A stretch of DNA of 64,000 nucleotides, taken from contig NZ_CP034791.1 of assembly GCF_003999255.1 (NCBI RefSeq), forward strand, positions 393,501 to 457,500, given 5' to 3'. The position numbers were made by a program, and so were the translations under genes. The notes below the pieces were generated by a model. The model saw nothing but the letters and a program-made list of their open reading frames with translations. It did not search any database and was not told where the DNA came from. Shown piece after piece: positions 53,986 to 62,398 of this stretch (positions within the stretch are counted from its first letter, which is position 1; each line of letters begins with the position of its first letter). Source of the stretch: Caldicellulosiruptor changbaiensis. Its GTDB lineage: Bacteria; Bacillota; Thermoanaerobacteria; Caldicellulosiruptorales; Caldicellulosiruptoraceae.

Positions 53986-55719
53986 TTGCAGGTTATTCAC
54001 AATCAAGTTCATGACATTTTTGCTCTGAGTAAAGACAGGTTCTATGTAAGACTGTGGGTGCAAAAAGGTTTGGTAAGAAGCGTCACTTTGATATTCTCAG
54101 ACAGGTATGATTTGGAAGCTCAGAAAGTGAAGATGGACTTTTACATGAACGTTGGAAGTTTTGAAGTGTATACAGCGCAGGTGCAAAACAAAACGCCGAG
54201 GTTTGCGTACAAGTTTTTGATCGAGCTTTTAGATGGAAGTTTTAAGATATTTAATCAGTTCGGACTTGCAGATACCGAAGAAAACCTGTATTTTGATGCT
54301 TTCCAGTTTCCATATGCAAATGAGGCAGATATATTTGAAAAACCTTCTTTTACAGAGGGTTTTGTTGTCTATGAGATATTTCCCGACAGGTTCAAAAGAG
54401 GCAAAAAAGAAGTACATGGCAGAAAGCTATTTGATTGGGATTACTGCAGCTGGGATGTACCAGGCTCTGAAGTTTTTCTTGGTGGTGATTTTGCAGGCAT
54501 AAAAGAAAAAATAGAGTATTTTAAAGCTCTTGGAATAAATGCCATTTATCTTACACCAATTTTTAAATCACTTTCTAGCCACCGCTACAACGTGGATGAC
54601 TATTTTGATGTTGACCCGCTTTTGGGTACAAAAGAGGAGTTCAAAGACTTAGTCAAAAGCCTTCACAAAAACGGTATCAGGATAATCCTTGACATGGTTT
54701 TCAACCACACAGGCGTTGAATTTTTTGCTTTTCAGGATGTCATAAAAAATGGAGAAAATTCAAAGTATTACAGCTGGTACAATATAAAGTCTTTGCCTGT
54801 TGATGTTCAAAAAGGAAACTATGAGACTTTTGCAACAAACGTGAGGAGTATGCCAAGGATAAATACTTCAAACAAAGAGGTTCAGGACTTCTTTTTAGAG
54901 GTTTTAAAGTACTGGCTTTTGGAGTTTGACGTTGACGGCTTTCGATTTGACGTTGCAAACGAGCTTGACAAAAACTTTATAAGAAGAATAAGAAGAGAGC
55001 TGAAATCTATAAAGAAAGACATTCTTTTAATTGGTGAAGTTATGCACAGAAGCGAAAATTTCCTTATGGGAGACATGTTTGACGGTGTGATGAACTACTT
55101 TTCGTGGGAGGTTTTTGCAAGGTATTTGGTGGGTAAATATAATGCAGAGGATGCATCAAGGATTTTGGCAGATTACAGGCTAAAATTTAATCCTGTCCTC
55201 TTTTCGTGCCAGCTAAACCTCATTGGCAGCCACGACACAGAAAGGGTTTTGACAAGGCTAAATAAAAATAAAAAACTTGCAATGCTTGCTGCAGTGTACA
55301 ACCTCACCTATCAGGGAATTCCTATGATTTACTATGGTGATGAGATTGGAATGGAAGGCGGGCATGACCCTGACTGCAGAAGGGGGATGATATGGGAAGA
55401 AGAAAAGCAGGACAAGGAGATTTTTAAGCTTTACAGAAGATTGATAGATCTCAAAAAAACATCTTCGGCTCTAAATAGCGACAATGTTAAAGAGTTTTCG
55501 ATTGTTGATGTGCTTTGCTTTGAAAGGAAAAGTGAAAGTGAAGTTGTGTACATTCTTTTTAATCCACGCAAAGCTTTGCAAAAAGTAAAGCTGTGGTCAG
55601 AGTTTATTGTTGACAAAGAGATTGAATTTTTCAGTACGCAGCAGAAAATTAAAAACCACTCGTGCTATATTGAACTTGAACTGAATCCCGAGAGCTTCGA
55701 AATTGTGATTGTTAGATAA
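53986..55719 (+). CDS. GH13 neopullulanase / cyclomaltodextrinase-type enzyme
   Basis: 577 residues. The N-terminal 120 residues form the beta-domain typical of GH13_20 enzymes, then the barrel: YEIFPDRFKRG, INAIYLTPIFKSLSSHRYN, IILDMVFNHTG, FDVDGFRFDVANEL (nucleophile), ILLIGEVMH (acid/base) and LIGSHDTERVL. No signal peptide, so it acts in the cytoplasm on imported maltodextrins, giving maltose and glucose. TTG start at 53986 follows AAGGAGAG by ten bases. It is the first gene of the maltodextrin locus and has its own LacI-type operator. Confidence 0.93.
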   Translation: MQVIHNQVHDIFALSKDRFYVRLWVQKGLVRSVTLIFSDRYDLEAQKVKMDFYMNVGSFEVYTAQVQNKTPRFAYKFLIELLDGSFKIFNQFGLADTEENLYFDAFQFPYANEADIFEKPSFTEGFVVYEIFPDRFKRGKKEVHGRKLFDWDYCSWDVPGSEVFLGGDFAGIKEKIEYFKALGINAIYLTPIFKSLSSHRYNVDDYFDVDPLLGTKEEFKDLVKSLHKNGIRIILDMVFNHTGVEFFAFQDVIKNGENSKYYSWYNIKSLPVDVQKGNYETFATNVRSMPRINTSNKEVQDFFLEVLKYWLLEFDVDGFRFDVANELDKNFIRRIRRELKSIKKDILLIGEVMHRSENFLMGDMFDGVMNYFSWEVFARYLVGKYNAEDASRILADYRLKFNPVLFSCQLNLIGSHDTERVLTRLNKNKKLAMLAAVYNLTYQGIPMIYYGDEIGMEGGHDPDCRRGMIWEEEKQDKEIFKLYRRLIDLKKTSSALNSDNVKEFSIVDVLCFERKSESEVVYILFNPRKALQKVKLWSEFIVDKEIEFFSTQQKIKNHSCYIELELNPESFEIVIVR

Positions 55720-55745
55720 ATTCTTATAGAAAAGACTAAAAAATA

Positions 55746-55774
55746 TTGACACGCAAGTAAGTCAATTGTATAAT
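55746..55774 (+). promoter_or_regulatory. Promoter of the malF operon
   Basis: Consensus TTGACA (55746-55751) and TATAAT (55769-55774) with exactly 17 bases between. Confidence 0.88.
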
Positions 55775-55783
55775 ATTTTTAAG

Positions 55784-55797
55784 AGCAAACGATTGCA
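55784..55797 (+). promoter_or_regulatory. LacI-type operator downstream of the malF promoter
   Basis: AGCAAACGATTGCA, placed over the transcription start region, matches the other three sites in this window. Confidence 0.7.
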
Positions 55798-55827
55798 CAT
55801 TTTTATTTCAGAAGGAGGAAAAAGATT

Positions 55828-56736
55828 ATGAAAAAGCGCGAGCCAATAGGGTATGCGTATCTTGCGCCGGCTTTGATTTCCATGGCAGTGCTATCTTTCT
55901 TCCCCATTGCCATGACGGTGTATTATGCATTTACAAATTTCAATCTCAATCACATGGAAGACTACAAGTTTGTAGGGTTTAAAAACTTTGTCGATATCAT
56001 AACAGGACCTTTCAAAGAGGTGTTTGCGCCAACATTTGCATGGACATTTACATTTGCACTTGTTACAGTTCTTATCAATTTTGCAGTGGGGCTTTTGCTT
56101 GCTGTGCTTCTTAACAACAAATTTATGAAAGAGACAAATATTTACAGGTCAATATTAATAATCCCATGGGCCATCCCAGGAACAATTGCTTCTTTGGCAT
56201 GGCAGGGACTTTTGAATGAAGAGTATGGGGCTATAAATATGCTTTTAAAAACTTTTCGCCTTGATCCAATACCTTGGATGACAGACCCGTTTTGGGCAAA
56301 GATAAGCATATTTATTGTTAATCTGTGGCTTTCATACCCGTTTATGATGAATGCGTCACTTGGTGCTCTTCAGTCAATTCCACCAGAGCTTTACGAGGTT
56401 GCTGAGATAGACGGAGCTGGCTGGTTTACAAAGCTATTTAAAATTACAATACCTATGATTGTTCCAACAGCGCTTCCAATTTTGATTTCATCGTTTGCAT
56501 ATGCTTTCAACAACTTCAACGTTGTATACCTTGTGACAGGCGGCGGACCTGCAAGGCTTGACACTCAGTTTGCAGGGCACACAGACCTTCTTGTCTCAAC
56601 AACATACAAGCTTACAATGCAGTTTTACAGGTACGACCTTGCCTCTGCGATGTCAATCATAATCTTCTTCATTGTGGGAACAATTTCGCTTATCAACATG
56701 AAGCTGACAAGAGCATTTGAGGGTGGTGAAAGATAA
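55828..56736 (+). CDS. Maltodextrin ABC transporter permease (MalF-like)
   Basis: 302 residues, about six membrane helices. YEVAEIDGAGWFTKLFKITI is the EAA loop that docks with the ATPase, and the N-terminus IGYAYLAPALISMAVLSFFP is typical. It forms the membrane channel with the MalG-like product and receives maltodextrins from the binding protein at 60450. There is no long periplasmic P2 loop as in enteric MalF. GGAGG lies before the ATG. The stop overlaps the next start. No ATPase (MalK/MsmK) gene lies in the locus. Confidence 0.92.
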   Translation: MKKREPIGYAYLAPALISMAVLSFFPIAMTVYYAFTNFNLNHMEDYKFVGFKNFVDIITGPFKEVFAPTFAWTFTFALVTVLINFAVGLLLAVLLNNKFMKETNIYRSILIIPWAIPGTIASLAWQGLLNEEYGAINMLLKTFRLDPIPWMTDPFWAKISIFIVNLWLSYPFMMNASLGALQSIPPELYEVAEIDGAGWFTKLFKITIPMIVPTALPILISSFAYAFNNFNVVYLVTGGGPARLDTQFAGHTDLLVSTTYKLTMQFYRYDLASAMSIIIFFIVGTISLINMKLTRAFEGGER

Positions 56737-57605
56737 TGGTTGGAAGAGAGTATATGACAAAGCAGGATGCTATTGTTCTGTGGATATCAAGAGTGATTAT
56801 TTGGATTGCGATAATACTGTCGCTGCTTCCTACATGGTTTATCATAGTTGCGTCGCTATCAAAAGGTGGGGCGTTCTTCCAGTCGTCGTTTTTCCCAAAA
56901 GAGATTACGTTTGAGAACTATATAGAACTTTTTAGGAAAAAGAGCAGTCCTTCTCAGACACTGCCTGACTTTGTGATGTGGGTCAAAAATAGCTTGATTG
57001 TGTGTTTTGGAGTTGCATTCTTACAGATTTTCATGACAGCCCCTGCAGCATATGCATTTTCAAGGATAAACTTTGTTGGAAGAAAAAACGGGCTTAAAGC
57101 ACTTTTGATTTTGCAGATGTTCCCAACTTTCATGGCAATGCCTGCAATCTACGGTCTTTTGGCAAAACTCAATCTTCTTGACAATCTGTTTGCACTAATT
57201 CTGGTGCTTGCAGGCGGTTCTGCTTTTAACATCTGGCTTTTGAAAGGCAACATGGACCAGATACCATACGAGATTGATGAGGCGGCAATAATTGATGGCG
57301 CTGGGCATTTTCTGATTTTCACAAAGATTATCCTGCCTCTTACCGCTCCAATGCTTGCTGTGATGTTCATCTGGAGCTTTAACGGTGTGTTCAATGAGTT
57401 TTTGCTCTCAAGCTTAGTTTTGCAGTCGCCTGAAAATGCAACTGTGCCAATTGGACTTAGAAACTTTATAAACAACCAGTTTTCAGCTAACTGGCCTATG
57501 TTCTCAGCAGCATCAATATTGGCGTCACTGCCAATTGTGATTATATACATGGCGCTTCAAAAACAGATTCAGAGCGGTCTTGCAGCAGGTGCTGTCAAGG
57601 GTTAA
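56736..57605 (+). CDS. Maltodextrin ABC transporter permease (MalG-like)
   Basis: 289 residues with six membrane helices. EIDEAAIIDGAGHFLIFTKI is the EAA motif. The start codon ATG overlaps the last base of the MalF-like gene stop, so translation is coupled. It pairs with the MalF-like subunit in the membrane. The next gene, a glucan phosphorylase, follows after 53 bases on the same strand. Confidence 0.93.
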   Translation: MVGREYMTKQDAIVLWISRVIIWIAIILSLLPTWFIIVASLSKGGAFFQSSFFPKEITFENYIELFRKKSSPSQTLPDFVMWVKNSLIVCFGVAFLQIFMTAPAAYAFSRINFVGRKNGLKALLILQMFPTFMAMPAIYGLLAKLNLLDNLFALILVLAGGSAFNIWLLKGNMDQIPYEIDEAAIIDGAGHFLIFTKIILPLTAPMLAVMFIWSFNGVFNEFLLSSLVLQSPENATVPIGLRNFINNQFSANWPMFSAASILASLPIVIIYMALQKQIQSGLAAGAVKG

Positions 57606-57658
57606 TTTGGAATTTGATCTGACAACAAAAATTCTTTTACAAAGGAGGATTAGATAGA

Positions 57659-59281
57659 ATGAAGAAACTTCCTACAGTTGCGTATTTTAGCATGGAGTTC
57701 GGTCTTGATTCTAACTTCAAAATCTATGCAGGTGGGCTTGGTATTCTGGCAGGTGACTATTTAAAAGCTGCAAAGGATTTAGGATATCCTGTTGTAGGTG
57801 TTGGGATACTGTGGAAGCAAGGGTACAACAAGCAGATTGTTACAGAGGAATATGGTGTGATTGACGCTTTTCCTATCTACAGGTACAACTTTTTAAAGGA
57901 CACAGGCGTGAAGGTCAAGGTAAGAATAAGAAACAGAGATGTGTACTGCAAGGTGTGGAAGGTTGATAATTTCGAAAACGCAGACCTTTACCTTCTTGAC
58001 ACTGACCTTCCTGAAAATGCAGACAGGTGGATTACAGGACAGCTGTATGGCTGGTTTGGTGAAGAGAGAGTTGCTCAAGAGATGGTTTTAGGAATAGGCG
58101 GTGTGAGGGCTTTAAAAGAGCTTGGTATCAAGGTTGATGTTTATCATTTCAACGAAGGGCATGCTGTATTTGCTGGACTTGAGCTTGTGAGATATTACAT
58201 GGAGGAAAAAGGTCTTTCGTTTGAACAGGCACTATCTAAAGCAAGAGAAAAGATTGTGTTTACAACACACACACCTGTTGAAGCAGGAAATGAAACACAT
58301 CCTTTAAGACTTCTTATGTACATGGGAGCAAACTTGAATCTTACAGAAGAGCAGCTTGTTCATATTGGCGGTGCTCCTTTTAATATGACAGTTGCAGCGC
58401 TAAGACTTGCTCGCATTTCAAATGCTGTGTCTGACCTGCACAGAATCACAGCAAATGCTATGTGGGCTCAAGTTGATAGAAGAAGCAGAATAATTGGTAT
58501 CACAAACGGTGTTCATGTTGGAACATGGGCAGACAGAAGAATATTAGAATCAAGACACAATCCTGAAAAGCTTTGGCAGACACATACTCAAATAAAACGT
58601 GAGCTTTTGGATTTTGTTGAAAAAAGGACGGGTATTAAATTAAGAGAGGATGTTTTAACAATAGGGTTTGCAAGAAGGGCAGCTCCATATAAGCGAAGCG
58701 ACCTTATTTTCAGAGACAAAGAAGCGGCTGACAAGATGTTCAAAAACGATCTTCAAATAATCTTTGCAGGCAAAAGCCACCCACTTGATGATACCGGCAA
58801 AGAGATTGTCAACAACATCATTGCAATGTCCAAAAAGTATCCCGGCAAGGTTGTGTTCTTGGAAGACTATGACATGGAAATTGGCAAGATGCTAACCCGC
58901 GGATGCGATATTTGGCTGAACAACCCACGAAGACCTTTAGAAGCGTGCGGAACCTCGGGAATGAAAGCTGCAATGAACGGTGTTTTGAACGTCTCAACCT
59001 TAGATGGATGGTGGCCTGAGGCGTGCCAGCATGGAATTAATGGGTGGCAGATTGGCGATGGGTTTGAGTCAAAAGACGAAAAAGAGCAAGATAGTCACGA
59101 CCTTAAGAGTTTAGTTAATGTCATGCAAAACGAGGTAATACCAACGTACTACAAAAACAGGGATAAATGGGTAAAGATGATGCAAAATAGCATTGAATCT
59201 ACACTTGAAAAGTTCTCGGCAGAGAGGATGGTAAAGGAGTACTACGAGAAGATGTACATTCAAAAATCCCACGAGGATTGA
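57659..59281 (+). CDS. Alpha-glucan (glycogen/maltodextrin) phosphorylase, GT35
   Basis: 540 residues, the short bacterial/archaeal form (enteric MalP is about 800). YFSMEFGLDSNFKIYAGGLG is the N-terminal glucan-binding signature, FNEGHAVFAGLE and FTTHTPVEAGNE follow, and ACGTSGMKAAMNGVLN carries the pyridoxal-phosphate lysine. It releases glucose-1-phosphate from maltodextrins with inorganic phosphate, saving ATP. AAAGGAGG precedes the ATG. It sits between the transporter permeases and the LacI regulator, whose start is six bases after its stop. Confidence 0.95.
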   Translation: MKKLPTVAYFSMEFGLDSNFKIYAGGLGILAGDYLKAAKDLGYPVVGVGILWKQGYNKQIVTEEYGVIDAFPIYRYNFLKDTGVKVKVRIRNRDVYCKVWKVDNFENADLYLLDTDLPENADRWITGQLYGWFGEERVAQEMVLGIGGVRALKELGIKVDVYHFNEGHAVFAGLELVRYYMEEKGLSFEQALSKAREKIVFTTHTPVEAGNETHPLRLLMYMGANLNLTEEQLVHIGGAPFNMTVAALRLARISNAVSDLHRITANAMWAQVDRRSRIIGITNGVHVGTWADRRILESRHNPEKLWQTHTQIKRELLDFVEKRTGIKLREDVLTIGFARRAAPYKRSDLIFRDKEAADKMFKNDLQIIFAGKSHPLDDTGKEIVNNIIAMSKKYPGKVVFLEDYDMEIGKMLTRGCDIWLNNPRRPLEACGTSGMKAAMNGVLNVSTLDGWWPEACQHGINGWQIGDGFESKDEKEQDSHDLKSLVNVMQNEVIPTYYKNRDKWVKMMQNSIESTLEKFSAERMVKEYYEKMYIQKSHED

Positions 59282-59287
59282 TAGGTG

Positions 59288-60310
59288 ATGGCAACAATAA
59301 AAGAGATAGCAAAAGAAGCCAATGTTTCACCATCAACTGTTTCACGGGTTCTTGCTGGCAGCAGCAAAATCAGCCCTGAGACAACCAAGCGGGTTCTTGA
59401 GGCAATAAAAAAGCTTGGTTATGTTCCAAACGCAAATGCAAAGGGGCTGGTTGTAAAAAAGTCTTTCACGGTTGGTGTATTTGTGCCGCGAGAACCCGAG
59501 AATGCCTTTTTAAATTCTTTTTTTGACCAGGTGATAACAAGCATATGTGCAGTTGTTAACAACTTTGAGTATGATATTCTGCTTGCAATCTCAAACCCTG
59601 AAAAGGAAAGAGAACTTTTGAAAAGACTTGTTGAGAGCAAAAAGGTTGACGGGTTTGTGCTCCTTTCATCGAGGGAAAAGGACCCTGCTATTGAGTATTT
59701 AAAAAGCATTGACTTTAAGTTTGTTGTGATTGGAAGACCAAGTGGCTTTGAAAACAGTGTAAACTGGGTAGACAATGACAATCAAAAAGCAGGGTTTGAT
59801 GCCACCGAGTACCTCATAAGGCTGGGACACAAGAAAATTGCGTTCATGGGTGGACCCAGTGATTTGGTGGTCACAGTCGACAGGTTTTCAGGCTATAAGA
59901 AAGCTCTTGAAAAATATGGTATACAACCAAGAAGTTCCTATATAAAATTTGCAAACTATTACAAGAAAAGCTACAGAGAAAAGGCGTATGAGATTTTAAA
60001 TCAAGAGGACAGGCCCACCGCTATCGTGTGCATGGACGATCTGATTGCCATTGAGGTTTTCAAAGTTGCTGAAAGTCTCAATCTTAAGGTGGGAAAAGAC
60101 CTTTCAGTGATTTCTTTCAACAACTCAAATGTAAGTGAAATATGTCAGCCGCCTCTTACAACTGTTGACATCAACATTCTTCACCTTGGTAGACTTGCTG
60201 CCGAAGTGCTGATGATGGATCTTAGCGAGTCAACCAAGACGTACAGAAGAATAATAGTTCCACATCAGATTGTTGAAAGAGACTCGTGCAGCAAACTTCA
60301 AATGTTATAA
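59288..60310 (+). CDS. LacI-family transcriptional regulator of the maltodextrin locus
   Basis: 340 residues. The N-terminal helix-turn-helix is canonical: TIKEIAKEANVSPSTVSRVL, then the hinge LGYVPNANAKGL. The periplasmic-binding-protein-like domain follows with VDNDNQKAGFDATEYLI, HKKIAFMGGPSD and CMDDLIAIEVFK. It is last in the malF-malG-phosphorylase operon and so under its own control. It very likely binds the TGCAAACG-type operators at 36518, 53896, 55784 and 60403 and releases them on maltose or a maltodextrin. GTG 59285 directly before ATG 59288 is an alternative start. Confidence 0.93.
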   Translation: MATIKEIAKEANVSPSTVSRVLAGSSKISPETTKRVLEAIKKLGYVPNANAKGLVVKKSFTVGVFVPREPENAFLNSFFDQVITSICAVVNNFEYDILLAISNPEKERELLKRLVESKKVDGFVLLSSREKDPAIEYLKSIDFKFVVIGRPSGFENSVNWVDNDNQKAGFDATEYLIRLGHKKIAFMGGPSDLVVTVDRFSGYKKALEKYGIQPRSSYIKFANYYKKSYREKAYEILNQEDRPTAIVCMDDLIAIEVFKVAESLNLKVGKDLSVISFNNSNVSEICQPPLTTVDINILHLGRLAAEVLMMDLSESTKTYRRIIVPHQIVERDSCSKLQML

Positions 60311-60367
60311 TGATTGCATTAAAAAGAGGCTATATTTATTGAGAAAGTCGAAAATTTTTTCTTTCTC

Positions 60368-60396
60368 TTGACTTTTTTTAGAGAGAAATGTATAAT
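60368..60396 (+). promoter_or_regulatory. Promoter of the binding-protein gene
   Basis: TTGACT (60368-60373) and TATAAT (60391-60396) with a 17-base spacer. Confidence 0.85.
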
Positions 60397-60402
60397 GTTA
60401 TT

Positions 60403-60416
60403 ATCAAACGTTTGCA
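60403..60416 (+). promoter_or_regulatory. LacI-type operator downstream of the malE promoter
   Basis: ATCAAACGTTTGCA contains the perfect palindrome CAAACGTTTG and covers the expected transcription start. Confidence 0.72.
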
Positions 60417-60449
60417 CTCTAAATAAGCTTAAGGGAGGTTGTTTTGATT

Positions 60450-61655
60450 ATGAAAAATCTAAAAAGAATTTTAACCGTAGCGCTTATAATTGTTTTTGCG
60501 GTTGTGGCGCTGATACCACTGAGCGGAGTATTTGCGACATCCAAAAAACAGCTTGTTGTCTGGTCACATCTTACTCAGGATGAGGTAAAAGCTTTGCAAC
60601 CAATTGCAGATAAGTGGGGAAAAGCAAATGGATACACTGTAAAAGTCATCACTGACCAAGGTTCATTCCAGAGCTTCCAGACAGCTGCAATGAGCGGAAA
60701 AGGCCCAGACATCATGTTTGGTATTCCACATGACAATCTCGGTGCTTTCTGGAAAGCAAAGCTTTTAGAAGCAGTCCCAGCAAATCTCATTGACAAGAAA
60801 AACTTTGTATCAACTGCGCTTGATGCATGTTCGTTTGATGGCAAGCTCTATGCTCTTCCAATTGCTATGGAGACATATGCGCTTTTCTACAACACATCAA
60901 AGGTAAAAGAGGCTCCAAAGACAATGAGCCAACTCATCACATTGGCTAAGAAATATGGGTTTATGTACGATGTTAACAACTTCTATTTCAGCTTTGCGTT
61001 CATCGCTCAAAACGGTGGATATGTGTTCAAGAACAAGGGTGGTTCCCTTGATCCAAACGATATCGGACTTGCAACAAATGGTGCAATAAAAGGACTTTCA
61101 TTGATAAGAGATTTTGTTTTGACATACAAGTTCATGCCAAAGGACATCAGGGGTGATATTGCAAAGGGTAACTTCCAGAATGGAAAGATTGCATTTTACA
61201 TCAGCGGTCCATGGGATGTTCAAGACTTTATAAAAGCAAAAGTGCCATTTGCAGTAGCACCACTACCAAAGACAGATGATGGAAAACCAACACCATCGTT
61301 TGTTGGTGTTCAGGCAGCATTCGTTTCAGCAAAGTCCAAAAACAAAGATGCAGCTTTCAAGCTTATGAAATATCTTGTTGAAAACTCTGCTCTAACACTG
61401 TTCAAAGTTGGTCACAGAATACCTGTTTTGAACAAGGTGCTTGCAAGTAGCGAGGTCAAGGCAGACAAAATCATGAGCGCATTTGCAGAACAGGCAAAAG
61501 TGGGAATACCTATGCCAAATATCCCAGAGATGTCTGCTGTTTGGACGCCAGCCGGCAATGCACTCTCACTTATCACAACAGGCAAGGCAACACCAAAGCA
61601 GGCAGCAGATGCTATGGTAAAACAGATCAAGCAGGGTATTGCTCAGATGCAATAA
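60450..61655 (+). CDS. Maltodextrin-binding protein of the ABC transporter (MalE-like)
   Basis: 401 residues. A signal sequence spans residues 1-30 (KRILTVALIIVFAVVALIPL) with a possible signal-peptidase I site after VFA. There is no lipobox cysteine, which is unusual in a Gram-positive binding protein that must stay at the surface. The mature part shows GKGPDIMFGIPHDNLGAF, KIAFYISGPWDV and PEMSAVWTPAGNALSLI, all typical of MalE. It delivers maltodextrins to the MalF/MalG-like permeases and has its own strong promoter, allowing excess over the permeases. GGGAGG lies 11 bases before ATG 60450; an in-frame TTG at 60444 is less likely. Confidence 0.93.
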   Translation: MKNLKRILTVALIIVFAVVALIPLSGVFATSKKQLVVWSHLTQDEVKALQPIADKWGKANGYTVKVITDQGSFQSFQTAAMSGKGPDIMFGIPHDNLGAFWKAKLLEAVPANLIDKKNFVSTALDACSFDGKLYALPIAMETYALFYNTSKVKEAPKTMSQLITLAKKYGFMYDVNNFYFSFAFIAQNGGYVFKNKGGSLDPNDIGLATNGAIKGLSLIRDFVLTYKFMPKDIRGDIAKGNFQNGKIAFYISGPWDVQDFIKAKVPFAVAPLPKTDDGKPTPSFVGVQAAFVSAKSKNKDAAFKLMKYLVENSALTLFKVGHRIPVLNKVLASSEVKADKIMSAFAEQAKVGIPMPNIPEMSAVWTPAGNALSLITTGKATPKQAADAMVKQIKQGIAQMQ

Positions 61656-61699
61656 AATGTGTGCAGGGCGTTGAAAATTAAATAACTTATAAAGTTGAG

Positions 61700-61735
61700 A
61701 AAGGGCAGCAGAATTTTCCTGCTGCCCTTTTTGTT
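61700..61735 (+). terminator. Intrinsic terminator of malE
   Basis: AAAGGGCAGCAG pairs with CTGCTGCCCTTT, followed by TTTGTTT. Confidence 0.92.
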
Positions 61736-61875
61736 TATCGTAAAAAAGTTCATCTTTACAAAATAAAATTCTATCAAATCCAAATATGATGTGTGATATA
61801 ATAAAAGCAAAATAAAAACAACATTAACAAACAGAATAAATATAAAGGACTTGCTTGAAAAAGGGGGAAAAACTA

Positions 61876-62058
61876 ATGGAGGGTTTAATTAAAAATAAAT
61901 TCCCATCAGGCAAATTGACAAACAGAGAAAGGTTCAGAAGAGTTATGCACTATCAAAACGTAGATAGAATACCAAATTTTGAGTTTGGCTATTGGAACGA
62001 AACACTTCCAACCTGGCATTCTCAAGGTCTTCCAAAGGATATAGACAATGAAGAGTAA
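61876..62058 (+). pseudogene. N-terminal remnant of a URO-D-type methyltransferase gene
   Basis: 60 residues from ATG 61876 (AAGGGGG upstream) read LTNRERFRRVMHYQNVDRIP and FEFGYWNETLPTWHSQGLP, the N-terminus of uroporphyrinogen-decarboxylase-like corrinoid methyltransferases. The frame ends at 62058 just as IS607-type sequence begins. The C-terminal end of the same family appears at 63610, after the element; the missing middle is over 200 residues, so part of the gene is deleted as well as interrupted. Confidence 0.75.
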
Positions 62059-62116
62059 GCGTATAGTAACAAAAAATAATAAAAAATTATAAATGTATTA
62101 AGGTTTTTAATAAAGA

Positions 62117-62398
62117 GTTGTTATAGCCTATAAAGACAGGTTAAGCAGAGTAGGATTTGAGATATTTGAGCATTTATTTAGAAAATTTAACACTGAAATA
62201 GTTGTTGTATCTGAAGTTGGGGACGAAAAGCTTGATTCTCAAGAAATAATTGAAGAAATCATAAATTTGCTACACTGTTACAGTATGAAATTTTACAACA
62301 AAAGAAAGATTCAAAGGATAAAAAAACTTTTAGAAAGAGAGATGTTTGAAGATAATAGTCAAGAGAGTGGAGAGAATACAAATAAAAAGAAATCATGA
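62117..62398 (+). pseudogene. C-terminal remnant of an IS607-type serine recombinase (tnpA)
   Basis: 93 start-less codons read VVIAYKDRLSRVGFEIFEHL and TEIVVVSEVGDEKLDSQEII, then NLLHCYSMKFYNKRKIQR. This is the C-terminal half of IS607 resolvase-like transposases (YKDRL-x-R-x-GFE). The N-terminal DNA-binding part and catalytic serine are gone. Its 3' end overlaps the tnpB start by about 53 bases, the normal order in IS607 elements. Confidence 0.78.

Noticed and set aside
53824..54063. 79-codon minus-strand frame over the neopullulanase promoter
   Set aside because: Overlaps promoter, operator and the start of the neopullulanase gene; composition typical of AT-rich chance frames.
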